A stretch of DNA of 38,741 bases from contig NZ_JAHXRQ010000034.1 of NCBI RefSeq assembly GCF_019392335.1, forward strand, positions 1-38,741. The letters run 5' to 3'. The position numbers and the translations under genes are program-made. The notes under the pieces are model-generated. The model searched no databases. It was not told the DNA's origin and was given only the letters and a program-made list of their open reading frames with translations. This document shows, one piece after another, positions 16,574 through 24,599 of the stretch. This stretch comes from Mameliella sp. CS4 (lineage in GTDB: Bacteria > Pseudomonadota > Alphaproteobacteria > Rhodobacterales > Rhodobacteraceae). Every line of letters starts with the position of its first letter. Position 1 is the stretch's first letter.

Positions 16574-17515
16574 ATGGCACAGGTCCCCGCAACCCCGAAA
16601 TGGCACCGCGCCGCGATGCGGCTTTCAGTGGCCCTGAACCGCGAAGGCTGGATCGACCGGCTGACACCGGCCCCCAGCGAGGCCGCCGCCCTGCGCCTGC
16701 GCGACGCGCTGGCCGCCCGGGTGCCGCCGCTGCGCAAGCGGGTGGTTTTCCTGATCCCACTTGTGGGGCCGGACCACGTGGGCGACTGGGAGGCCGTGGC
16801 CGACAGGCTCTCGGCGACGCTGGACTGTTTTCTGGCGCAGGACGATCCCCACTGGCAAGCGGTGATCTGCTGCCAGGAACGCCCGCCGCTGCCCGACGAC
16901 CCTCGCATCAGCTTCCTGCCCTTCTCGGCGCCCGAGCCCGGGAATGACAAGTGGCTGAAGCTGGCGGCGCTGACCGCGCATCTCGACGAGATGGACCTGC
17001 CGCCCAGCTATGTCATGAGTTTCGACGCCGATGACCTGCTGCGCCAGGGCAGCGTGCGCGAGATGCTGCGCCGCCAGGCGCCGGGCGGCTACCTGGTGCA
17101 GTCCGGCTTTGTCATGGACGATGCGACCGGGATGATCGCCCTTGCGGACCGCCCCACCCTGCGTGAGCCTCTGCGCAAACCCTTCTGGAAGCTCTGCGGC
17201 TCTTGCGCGGCGCTGGCCCATGATCCGGACCTGCCGCAAAGCACCGCCTTCCTGCAGGCGATGACCCAGCACGAACACCGCATGTTCCCCTACCTCGCCG
17301 CGCTGGCGGGGAGGACGCTGGCGCCGCTGTCGCAGCCGGCGGTCCTTTACGTCCTGAACCACGGAGAGAACTTCGGCGCGCGGCGCGGGCGGGTCAGCTT
17401 CAAGACACGCTTCGTGGAACGGTTCCGGATCGACGACCCGTCAGAACTGGCGCTGATCGCCGATGGCTTCCCCATGCCGGATGTCGGCGACGACCCGGCC
17501 GAGGCCACCGCCTGA
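16574..17515 (+). CDS. Glycosyltransferase-like protein
   Basis: A 313-aa soluble protein. Residues about 55-160 look like a GT-A fold: strand V-V-F-L-I-P-L-V-G, then V-M-S-F-D-A-D-D (148-154), where D151-A-D153 sits like the DxD metal/nucleotide-sugar motif. Later segments are W-K-L-C-G-S-C-A-A-L and the H-G-E-N-F-G region near 270. The family assignment is by fold pattern only; acceptor and sugar are unknown. It follows the DUF2244 gene after 11 nt with GAAGGGCGA upstream of ATG 16574, so the two are probably cotranscribed. Confidence 0.6.
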   Translation: MAQVPATPKWHRAAMRLSVALNREGWIDRLTPAPSEAAALRLRDALAARVPPLRKRVVFLIPLVGPDHVGDWEAVADRLSATLDCFLAQDDPHWQAVICCQERPPLPDDPRISFLPFSAPEPGNDKWLKLAALTAHLDEMDLPPSYVMSFDADDLLRQGSVREMLRRQAPGGYLVQSGFVMDDATGMIALADRPTLREPLRKPFWKLCGSCAALAHDPDLPQSTAFLQAMTQHEHRMFPYLAALAGRTLAPLSQPAVLYVLNHGENFGARRGRVSFKTRFVERFRIDDPSELALIADGFPMPDVGDDPAEATA

Positions 17516-17526
17516 CCACCGCAAAG

Positions 17527-17554
17527 CAAAAGGCCGCCCCGAAAGGCGGCCCTT
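17527..17554 (-). terminator. Terminator between glycosyltransferase and YqeY genes
   Basis: AAGGCCGCC (17530-17538) pairs with GGCGGCCCTT (17545-17554). Read on the minus strand it ends in TTTTGCTTT, so it best serves the GatB/YqeY gene; on the plus strand the T-run is poor. Confidence 0.65.
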
Positions 17555-17582
17555 GTCGGTGGTCCCGCAAGACCCGAGCCGG

Positions 17583-18044
17583 TCAGGCCGACAGCCGGTC
17601 CTTCACCCGGGGTCCGACCGATCCGAAATCCATCTGGCCGGTGTATTTCGACTTGAGCACCCCCATGACGCGCCCCATGTCGCGGATCGATTCCGCGCCG
17701 ACCTCTGCCATTGCCGCATCGATCGCCTTGGCGACTTCCTTGTCGTTCAACGCGCGCGGCAGGAATTCCTCGATCACCTCGATCTCGGCGGTTTCGCGTT
17801 CGGCCAGGTCCAGCCGGCCCGCCTCTTCATAGCTCTTGGCGCTTTCGCGGCGCTGCTTGACCATCTTGCCAAGAATGGCCAGCACCTCGGTGTCATCGAC
17901 CCCGGTTTCATTGCCTTCCCCGCGGACGGCGATGTCGCGATCCTTGATGGCGGCATTGATCAGGCGCAACGTCGACAGGCGGTCCTGCGCCTTGTCTCTC
18001 ATCGCTTGCTTGACCGCCGCGTTCACCTTTGCACGCAATTCCAT
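17583..18044 (-). CDS. GatB/YqeY domain protein
   Basis: A 153-aa helical protein, complete GatB/YqeY family (M-E-L-R-A-K-V-N-A-A-V-K-Q-A-M start, E-I-E-V-I-E-E-F-L-P in the middle, M-G-x-V-M-G-x-L-K near the C-terminus). The domain resembles the tRNA-binding tail of the GatB amidotransferase, but the free-standing proteins have no settled function. It is divergent from carA across 181 bp, a common neighbourhood in alphaproteobacteria. ATG 18044 has GGGGA seven bases upstream. Confidence 0.9.
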   Translation of the reverse strand: MELRAKVNAAVKQAMRDKAQDRLSTLRLINAAIKDRDIAVRGEGNETGVDDTEVLAILGKMVKQRRESAKSYEEAGRLDLAERETAEIEVIEEFLPRALNDKEVAKAIDAAMAEVGAESIRDMGRVMGVLKSKYTGQMDFGSVGPRVKDRLSA

Positions 18045-18225
18045 GACCTTATCCCCTTTGGGTTCATGAAATTGTGACCCTACTTCAGGATGCCCCCTGT
18101 TGCAAGCGCAGCATTTTCGCGCCAACCCCCTGATAACCAATGATTTTTGTTTTCCATCAAGCACTTGACCAGCGCCCCGCCCGGCCTTAGGTTCCGGCCA
18201 ATTTGCCGCCATCCGGAGATCTGCC

Positions 18226-19377
18226 ATGCCTGCTGCCCACGCACGCCCGACCGCCTGCCTTGCCCTTGCCGACGGGACGCTTTTCTATGGCACCGGCTTC
18301 GGCGCAACCGGCCAGACGACGGCGGAACTCTGTTTCAACACCGCCATGTCCGGCTACCAGGAGATCATGACCGATCCGTCCTACGCCGGCCAGATCGTCA
18401 CCTTCACCTTTCCGCATATCGGCAATGTCGGCGTGAACCCGGACGATGACGAGACCGGCGACCCGGTGGCGGCGGGCATGGTGGTGAAATGGATGCCGAC
18501 GCAAAGCTCGAACTGGCGCGCGGCACAGGAACTGGGCGACTGGCTGGCGGCGCGCGGGCGCATCGCCATCGGCGGCGTCGACACCCGCCGGCTGACCCGT
18601 GCCATCCGCCAGCAAGGCGCGCCCCATGTCGCGCTGGCCCATGATCCCGACGGCAATTTCGACACCGAAGCACTGGTCGCCGCCGCGCGCGGCTTTCCGG
18701 GTCTCGAAGGGCTGGACCTGGCGCTGGATGTCACCTGTGCGCAAAGCTATCGCTGGGACGAAATGCGGTGGGCCTGGCCGGACGGCTACCAACGGCAGGA
18801 ACAGGCCCGGCACAAGGTCGTCGCCATCGACTATGGCGCCAAGCGCAACATCCTGCGCTGCCTCGCCTCGGCCGGCTGCGAGGTCACGGTGCTGCCCGCC
18901 ACCGCCACTTTCGACGATGTCATGGCGCATGAACCCGACGGTGTTTTCCTGTCGAACGGTCCCGGCGACCCTGCCGCCACCGGCGCCTACGCCGTGCCGA
19001 TGATCCAGCGCCTGCTGTCCGACACGAAACTGCCGGTCTTCGGCATCTGCCTCGGCCACCAGATGCTGGCTCTGGCTGTGGGCGCCAAGACGATCAAGAT
19101 GAACCACGGCCACCACGGCGCGAACCATCCTGTCAAGGACATGGACACGGGCAAGGTCGAGATCACCTCGATGAACCACGGGTTCGCCGTCGACAGCCAG
19201 ACGCTGCCGCAAGGCGTTCTGGAAACGCATATCTCGCTCTTCGACGGGTCCAACTGCGGCATTCGCCTGGCCGACCGCCCGGTGTTCAGCGTGCAGCACC
19301 ACCCCGAGGCCAGCCCCGGCCCGCAGGACAGTTTCTACCTGTTTGAGCGCTTCGCCGCCTCGATGGAGGCGGCCTGA
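18226..19377 (+). CDS. carA: Carbamoyl-phosphate synthase small subunit
   Basis: A 383-aa glutamine amidotransferase subunit; it releases ammonia from glutamine for carbamoyl phosphate used in arginine and pyrimidine synthesis. The class I triad is complete: C275 in F-G-I-C-L-G-H-Q, H359 and E361 in Q-H-H-P-E-A. The N-terminal CarA domain is present (G-T-G-F-G-A-x-G and M-S-G-Y-Q-E-I-M-T-D-P-S-Y). Normal length. carB is not adjacent; the next gene is a glycosyltransferase. ATG 18226 has GGAG upstream. Confidence 0.97.
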   Translation: MPAAHARPTACLALADGTLFYGTGFGATGQTTAELCFNTAMSGYQEIMTDPSYAGQIVTFTFPHIGNVGVNPDDDETGDPVAAGMVVKWMPTQSSNWRAAQELGDWLAARGRIAIGGVDTRRLTRAIRQQGAPHVALAHDPDGNFDTEALVAAARGFPGLEGLDLALDVTCAQSYRWDEMRWAWPDGYQRQEQARHKVVAIDYGAKRNILRCLASAGCEVTVLPATATFDDVMAHEPDGVFLSNGPGDPAATGAYAVPMIQRLLSDTKLPVFGICLGHQMLALAVGAKTIKMNHGHHGANHPVKDMDTGKVEITSMNHGFAVDSQTLPQGVLETHISLFDGSNCGIRLADRPVFSVQHHPEASPGPQDSFYLFERFAASMEAA

Positions 19378-19446
19378 GCGCGCGTTTTTCGAAAAAAACA
19401 GCGCTGTGTTAACCGTTTGGCGGCCATTTGCCGCCAGACTGCCTTG

Positions 19447-19471
19447 TTTGGTTAAGCTTTCGTTTACCAAA
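19447..19471 (+). promoter_or_regulatory. Near-palindromic AT-rich site upstream of glycosyltransferase (CtrA-like)
   Basis: TTTGGTTAA (19447-19455) and TTTACCAAA (19463-19471) form an inverted repeat with one mismatch and a 7-nt spacer. It also reads TTAA-n7-TTTA, one base from the CtrA consensus TTAA-n7-TTAA. It lies 43 bp before the gene start. A hairpin TGGCGGC/GCCGCCA (19418-19436) just upstream may end carA. Confidence 0.4.
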
Positions 19472-19513
19472 GCCATGTGAAGGTTCCGGTAACCGAGTTT
19501 ACCGGGACGAGGC

Positions 19514-21400
19514 ATGTCAGAGCACCGCCTCCATCTGGCCGAGGCCAAGCTGGCCCAGGCAAAGGGCCGACGTGGCCAGCCCATCAGCCATATCCTGATG
19601 GAGGACGGTCGCGTTGCACCGACCGACATGCTGCGCGCGATGGCCGAGGCCAGCCGCATCGGACAATCGGCGCCGCAGGTCGTGGTGGCCGAAGCCATCG
19701 CCTCACGCGAGGACGTGCTTGAGGCGCAGGCCCAGCATTTCGGCGCCCTTGTCCTGCGCCGCCGCGACAGCCCGCCCGACCCTGCCGTGCTCGGCCACCT
19801 GCCGCCAGAGTTCTGCCTCGAACACGGGGTCCTGCCCTGGATGCGGGTGGGCGATACGCTGCTCTTGGCCACGTCACGGCCAGATGATTTCCCCGAGTTG
19901 CTGCCGCTCTTGCCACCCGACATCGGCCCCGTGGTCATGGCGCTGGCGCTGGAGGCCGACATTCATGCCGAGATCTCTGCCCGGGCTGGCGCACAACTGG
20001 CCGAGGCCGCCGAGACATGGGTGCCTGACGAAGACAGCTGCCGCGATCTGAACCGGATGACGCCGCGCACGCGGATGCTGGCCATTGGCGCCGGCCTGGT
20101 CTGTCTGCTGTTGCTTGTGCTGGCCCCCCGGCTGCTGTTCGGGGCCGCGCTGACGCTGGCGCTGGGGTCCCTCGTGCTGGCGCAACTGATGAAACTGGCG
20201 GCGCTCGCCGCCCTGCCCCGGAGCGCTCCGCCGGTGCACGCCACCCTGCCCGCCGATCCGCCGCTGGTCTCGATCCTGGTGCCGCTCTTTCGCGAAGAGG
20301 ACATCGCCCAGACACTGGTCAAACGCCTGTCGCGGCTCACCTATCCCAAGGCGTTGCTGGATGTCGTGCTGGTGCTTGAGGCCGAGGATCAGCTGACCCG
20401 CGAGACATTGGCACGCACGCGCCTGCCGCCCTGGATGCGCACGATCACCGTGCCGCCGGGCCGGATCACAACCAAGCCCCGGGCGCTGAACTATGCCTAT
20501 CGGTTTACCCGCGGGCAGATCGTGGGCATCTACGATGCCGAGGACGCCCCCGCTCCCGACCAGATCACCCGCGTCGTCGGCCATTTCGACCGCGCCCCGC
20601 GTGAGGTCGGCTGCCTGCAAGGGATCCTCGACTACTACAACCCGCGCGCCAACTGGCTGTCGCGCTGTTTCACCATCGAATACGCCAGCTGGTTCCGCAT
20701 CCTGCTCCCGGGCCTGTCCCGGCTGGGTTTTGTCGTGCCACTGGGTGGGACAACAGTCTTTTTCCGCCGCGAGGTTCTGGAAAAGGTCTGCGGCTGGGAC
20801 GCCCACAACGTGACCGAGGATGCCGATCTGGGCGTGCGCCTCGCCCGGCACGGATTTCGGACAGAGCTGATGTCCAGCGTCACCCGCGAAGAGGCCAACA
20901 ACCGGTTCTGGCCGTGGATCAAGCAACGCTCGCGCTGGCTCAAGGGATACGGGATCACCTGGTGGGTCCATAGCCGCGACCCGCGCCGGTTGTGGCGCGA
21001 CCTGGGACCGAAACGCTTTGCCGGGGTTCAGCTGCTCTTCCTGACGACCCTGGTGCAATTCGCGCTCGCGCCGGTTCTGTGGTCCTTCTGGCTGATCCTG
21101 ATGGGACTGCCGCACCCGCTGGACCCCCACCTGTCACGGCCGCTGATCCTGGGTCTTACGGCGCTCTTCCTCAGCGCAGAGGCGGTGTCGATCGTGATCG
21201 GCTTGGCCGCGCTGGCACGCAGCCCGCACCGCGCGCTTTTTGCCTGGGTGCCGACGCTTTTCGCCTATTTCCCGCTGGGGACATTGGCGATCTACAAGGC
21301 GCTTTGGGAAACGCTGCGCAATCCCTTCTACTGGGACAAGACCCAGCATGGCCGCTCGGCCCCGGACCGCCCGGGCGGGGATGTCCCGCCCGAGGGGTAA
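19514..21400 (+). CDS. Membrane glycosyltransferase family 2 with MshEN-like N-terminus
   Basis: A 628-aa inner-membrane protein. Residues about 1-160 resemble the type II secretion ATPase N-terminal (MshEN) domain (L-x-E-x-G-R-V motifs and the F-G-A-x-V segment); in other proteins such domains bind cyclic di-GMP. Two hydrophobic stretches follow (about 188-230). The GT2 catalytic domain runs from about 250 to 480: L-V-S-I-L-V-P-L-F, Y-D-A-E-D (340-344), T-E-D (434-436) and Q-R-S-R-W (471-475), the D, DxD, TED, QxxRW set of processive synthases. Four or so helices close the protein. It should make or extend a surface polysaccharide; the product is unknown. It ends six bases before the convergent GntR gene. 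Confidence 0.85.
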   Translation: MSEHRLHLAEAKLAQAKGRRGQPISHILMEDGRVAPTDMLRAMAEASRIGQSAPQVVVAEAIASREDVLEAQAQHFGALVLRRRDSPPDPAVLGHLPPEFCLEHGVLPWMRVGDTLLLATSRPDDFPELLPLLPPDIGPVVMALALEADIHAEISARAGAQLAEAAETWVPDEDSCRDLNRMTPRTRMLAIGAGLVCLLLLVLAPRLLFGAALTLALGSLVLAQLMKLAALAALPRSAPPVHATLPADPPLVSILVPLFREEDIAQTLVKRLSRLTYPKALLDVVLVLEAEDQLTRETLARTRLPPWMRTITVPPGRITTKPRALNYAYRFTRGQIVGIYDAEDAPAPDQITRVVGHFDRAPREVGCLQGILDYYNPRANWLSRCFTIEYASWFRILLPGLSRLGFVVPLGGTTVFFRREVLEKVCGWDAHNVTEDADLGVRLARHGFRTELMSSVTREEANNRFWPWIKQRSRWLKGYGITWWVHSRDPRRLWRDLGPKRFAGVQLLFLTTLVQFALAPVLWSFWLILMGLPHPLDPHLSRPLILGLTALFLSAEAVSIVIGLAALARSPHRALFAWVPTLFAYFPLGTLAIYKALWETLRNPFYWDKTQHGRSAPDRPGGDVPPEG

Positions 21401-21406
21401 GCCCCG

Positions 21407-22057
21407 TCACACCGCCATGTGCTCGGCATTGTCCTGCTTCAGGCGGGTGATGAAAGCGGTCGAGATATGGTCGCGCAGCGCCCGGTAGGCGGCATCCTCG
21501 TCACGCTTGGAAATCGCATCGACGATGGCCTGGTGTTCGCCCAGCGCGATCTCTCCGCGCCCCTTGGCCGCCAGCGAGGTTGTCGCCATCAGCGCCATCG
21601 ACCGATAGACGAGGTCCAGCTGCTGCACCAGGTAGCGGTTGTGCGAGGCCAGGTGGATCATCCGGTGGAACCGCCGGTTGGCCCGCGCCATCGCCGCCGG
21701 ATCGTTCAACAGCGCGCGGTCCTCCTCGATCATGTCCCGCAACACCCGAACCTCCTCCTCGGTCGCGTGCCGCGCCGCCAGCCGTGCGGCCAGCCCCTCC
21801 AGCTCGGACCGAACGGCGTAAAGCTCGGCCATCTGGTTGTGATCCAGCGAGGCCACGATCAGCGACCGCCCGTCCCGCGCCAGGAGCGACTGGGTCTCCA
21901 GCCGTTGCAACGCCTCGCGGATCGGCGTGCGCGACACGCCGAAACGTTCTGCCAGTTCGCTTTCCACAAGGCGGTCACCCGGCTTGTAGATACCTGAATC
22001 GATGGCTTCGAGGATCATCGTATAGGCATCTTTTTGTGCCGGCTTGACCTCACTCAT
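21407..22057 (-). CDS. GntR-family regulator, FadR (FCD) subfamily
   Basis: A 216-aa regulator. The winged HTH is at about residues 12-72 with L-A-E-R-F-G-V-S-R-T-P-I-R-E-A-L-Q-R-L. The C-terminal FCD domain (about 80-205) is all helical with the metal-binding set suggested by R-R-F-H-R-M-I and H-I-S. Such proteins sense carboxylic acids and usually repress a nearby catabolic operon. No obvious target lies next to it; the divergent gene is a nucleotidase. GGGAGG stands five bases before ATG 22057. Confidence 0.88.
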   Translation of the reverse strand: MSEVKPAQKDAYTMILEAIDSGIYKPGDRLVESELAERFGVSRTPIREALQRLETQSLLARDGRSLIVASLDHNQMAELYAVRSELEGLAARLAARHATEEEVRVLRDMIEEDRALLNDPAAMARANRRFHRMIHLASHNRYLVQQLDLVYRSMALMATTSLAAKGRGEIALGEHQAIVDAISKRDEDAAYRALRDHISTAFITRLKQDNAEHMAV

Positions 22058-22158
22058 AGAACCCTCCCTGCGTCCACCGCGCAACGATAGCGCCAGCGGC
22101 ATGGCAGGTTCAAGCTGCGCCGATTGCCGCGCGACCTACCAAAAGGTAGGCATATGCC

Positions 22159-22827
22159 ATGACCAAGGACAGATTTGCCCATGTGCGGGCCTGGGTCTTT
22201 GACCTGGACAACACGCTTTACTCGCCCGCCGTGCGCCTCTTCGACCAGATCGAGGCGCGCATGAACAGCTATGTCATGCGCGTGACCGGCGCCGCGCGGG
22301 ATGAGGCCGCCCAGCTGCGCCGTGACTACTGGGCGCGCTACGGGACCACGCTGGCCGGGCTGATGACCCATCACGAGGTCGACCCCGAGGACTACCTGGT
22401 GGACGTGCACGACATCTCCTTTGACGCGCTGACACCCGATCCGCATCTTGCGGACCTGATCGCCACCCTTCCCGGCCGCCGCATCGTCTATACCAACGGC
22501 AGCGCGCCCTACGCGGCCCAGGTGCTCAAAGCCCGCGGGCTGGAGGCCGCCTTTGACGCGATCTACGGTGTCGAACACGCGGGTTACGCGCCCAAACCCC
22601 GCCCCGAGGCATTTGAGCGTGTCTTTGCCCGCGATGGGCTGGACCCGGCGGAGGCGGCGATGTTCGAGGACGACCCGCGCAACCTTGCCGCCCCGCACGC
22701 GATGGGCATGCGCACGGTTCATGTCGCGCCAGAGGCCGCCCCGGCAGACCACATCCACCATCACACGGATGACCTGGCGGGCTTCTTGCGCGGGCTGAAG
22801 TCGCGGGCCGGGAAATTGATCCAGTAA
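22159..22827 (+). CDS. HAD hydrolase, pyrimidine 5'-nucleotidase type
   Basis: A 222-aa haloacid dehalogenase-superfamily phosphatase. Motif I is V-F-D-L-D-N-T-L-Y (D15, D17), motif II Y-T-N-G-S, motif III the K in A-P-K-P-R-P, motif IV F-E-D-D-P-R-N. The helical cap follows motif I. The layout and the N-T-L-Y-S-P start match the pyrimidine 5'-nucleotidases related to yeast Sdt1, which dephosphorylate UMP/CMP-like nucleotides. It is divergent from the GntR gene. Its AAAAGGTAGG ribosome site is part of a small dyad, CCTACC-AAAA-GGTAGG at 22135-22150. Confidence 0.85.
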   Translation: MTKDRFAHVRAWVFDLDNTLYSPAVRLFDQIEARMNSYVMRVTGAARDEAAQLRRDYWARYGTTLAGLMTHHEVDPEDYLVDVHDISFDALTPDPHLADLIATLPGRRIVYTNGSAPYAAQVLKARGLEAAFDAIYGVEHAGYAPKPRPEAFERVFARDGLDPAEAAMFEDDPRNLAAPHAMGMRTVHVAPEAAPADHIHHHTDDLAGFLRGLKSRAGKLIQ

Positions 22828-22914
22828 AGCTTCATATCGCATGCGACATTAAGCACCTGTTCGAGAGGTGCCGAAATGTTATCTCGTCTCCAGAACAAAT
22901 CAGGAGATGTGAAT

Positions 22915-23121
22915 ATGTCGATTGCCGAAACCCCCGCCACCACGGACATGCCGCGCAAGGCGATCTCGCCCGAACAGGTGGCCTACCTGATTGCCGCGCT
23001 GCTGGTAGGGACTGGCGCCGCCATGACCGCGCTCTTTGGCCTTGCGGGGCTCGCGATGACGGCATTGGCCCTCGTCCCGGTGGTCTACGTGGTGCTGATC
23101 CTCATCTCCGTCGGCAAGTAA
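22915..23121 (+). CDS. Small membrane protein, 68 aa
   Basis: Not recognised. Two predicted transmembrane helices (about 22-45 and 47-65) fill most of the protein; the first 20 residues are polar and the last two are G-K. AGGAGA stands seven bases before ATG 22915, which is better than the ATG at 22876. Its own leader has the dyad GCACCT/AGGTGC (22853-22871). It lies between the nucleotidase and the UbiH-type gene on the same strand and may be an independent small gene. Confidence 0.6.
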   Translation: MSIAETPATTDMPRKAISPEQVAYLIAALLVGTGAAMTALFGLAGLAMTALALVPVVYVVLILISVGK

Positions 23122-23250
23122 GACGTCGCATGCCCTGATGCGGTCGCGGATGCACTGCCCCCGCGACCGCACACCGCGCCCCGCGCGACAGCGATCCCGA
23201 TACACTTTCGCCTGCGCCCGCCCTAGGGTCTCGGCAAAGGAGTCGTGAAG

Positions 23251-24444
23251 ATGGATTATGATATCGTCATTTCGGGCGGCGGCATCGCGGGGCTGACCGC
23301 GGCGGCGGGTTTTGCCTCGGCCGGGTTCTCGACGCTCATCGTCGACCCCACCCCGCCGGTGACAGAGCGCGAAGCCGAAGGCGCGGACCTGCGCACCACG
23401 GCCTTCCTGCAACCGGCACAGTCTTTCCTGGAGGAAATCGGCCTCTGGCCGCGCCTCGCCGATCACGCCATGCCGCTGCAGGTCATGCGTATCGTCGATG
23501 CCGGTGGACCCGTGGCTGAGCCGCGCGTGACCCGCGATTTCGATGCCGAAGATCTTTCGGACAAGCCCTTTGGCTGGAACCTTCCCAACTGGTTGCTCCG
23601 CCGGGAAATGGCGGCCCGCCTGGGCGAGCTGGCCAACGTCGATTTCCGCCCCGGCACGGGCACCAAGGCGCTTTTCACCCGCGAGGGCGAGGCCCGCGTG
23701 ACGCTGTCGGACGGCAGCAAGGTGCGCTGCCGGATGGTGGTGGCCGCGGACGGGCGCGCATCGCCCATGCGTCAGGCGGCCGGGATTGGGGTCAAGACCA
23801 CGCGGTTCGGACAAAAGGCGCTGGCCTTTGCCGTCACCCACCCGATCCCGCATTGCAATGTCTCGACCGAAATCCACCGCACCGGCGGCCCCTTCACCCT
23901 GGTTCCCCTGCCCGACCTCGACGGCCGCCCCTGTTCGGCGGTGGTCTGGATGGAGGACGGCCCCAAGGCACAACGCCTCTTCGACCTGGCCCCTGCAACC
24001 TTCCAGGCGGAAATGTCGGAACGCTCTTGCTTTCTCTTCGGCCCGCTGGAACTGGCCTCGCGCCGCTCGATCTGGCCGATCATCGCGCAAGAGGCCGATC
24101 GGCTCTCCTCCCAGCGCCTGGCCCTGGTGGCCGAGGCGGCGCATGTGGTGCCCCCCATCGGCGCGCAGGGTCTCAACATGAGCCTCAAGGACATTGCTGC
24201 CTTACGGGATCTGGCAATGGCCCGCCCCGAGGGGCTGGGCGATGCGCAGATGCTGGACGCCTATCACCGCAGCAGGATCACGGATATCCGCGCGCGCGTC
24301 GCCGGGATCACCGCGCTCAACCGCATATCGCAGCTGTCTGCGCAACCTCTGCGTGACATCCGCGCCAAGGGACTGGACGCGCTCTATGGCCTCAAGCCTG
24401 TGCGCACCTCGCTCATGCAGATGGGACTGGGCGCACGCGGATAG
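23251..24444 (+). CDS. UbiH/UbiF-family FAD monooxygenase (ubiquinone biosynthesis hydroxylase)
   Basis: A 397-aa flavoprotein. The N-terminal FAD-binding motif is G-G-G-I-A-G (9-14), the DG motif is V-A-A-D-G-R-A-S, and the second FAD motif reads L-V-A-E-A-A-H-V-V-P-P-I-G-A-Q-G-L-N. In that last motif the usual G-D is A-E, a variant I associate with alphaproteobacterial UbiH-like proteins. The expected role is ring hydroxylation in ubiquinone synthesis at the inner membrane; which carbon (C1, C5 or C6) cannot be told. ATG 23251 fits the AAAGGAG site; the GTG two codons earlier is too close to it. Confidence 0.85.
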   Translation: MDYDIVISGGGIAGLTAAAGFASAGFSTLIVDPTPPVTEREAEGADLRTTAFLQPAQSFLEEIGLWPRLADHAMPLQVMRIVDAGGPVAEPRVTRDFDAEDLSDKPFGWNLPNWLLRREMAARLGELANVDFRPGTGTKALFTREGEARVTLSDGSKVRCRMVVAADGRASPMRQAAGIGVKTTRFGQKALAFAVTHPIPHCNVSTEIHRTGGPFTLVPLPDLDGRPCSAVVWMEDGPKAQRLFDLAPATFQAEMSERSCFLFGPLELASRRSIWPIIAQEADRLSSQRLALVAEAAHVVPPIGAQGLNMSLKDIAALRDLAMARPEGLGDAQMLDAYHRSRITDIRARVAGITALNRISQLSAQPLRDIRAKGLDALYGLKPVRTSLMQMGLGARG

Positions 24445-24450
24445 GAGAAA

Positions 24451-24597
24451 AGGGGGCGCTGCCCCCTCTGGGCCGGCGGCCCATTCACCCCCGGAGGTAT
24501 TTGACGCCCAAAGAAGACAAAGGCGCGTACCCGGTGTTTCTTTGGGCCTAAAATACCTCCGGGGGAGTCGCCAGAGGCGACGGGGGCAGAGCCCCCT
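24451..24597. repeat. Composite palindromic intergenic repeat (REP-like)
   Basis: About 150 bp between convergent genes, built of nested inverted repeats. Outer parts are two G/C hairpins (24451-24467 and 24582-24596). Inside, CCCCCGGAGGTATTT (24488-24502) pairs with 24551-24565, and GCCCAAAGAA (24506-24515) with 24538-24547. Similar CCCCCGGAGTATTT-type palindromes are scattered between genes in Rhodobacterales genomes as I know them. It can act as a bidirectional terminator for the two genes. Confidence 0.75.
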
Positions 24598-24599
24598 TC

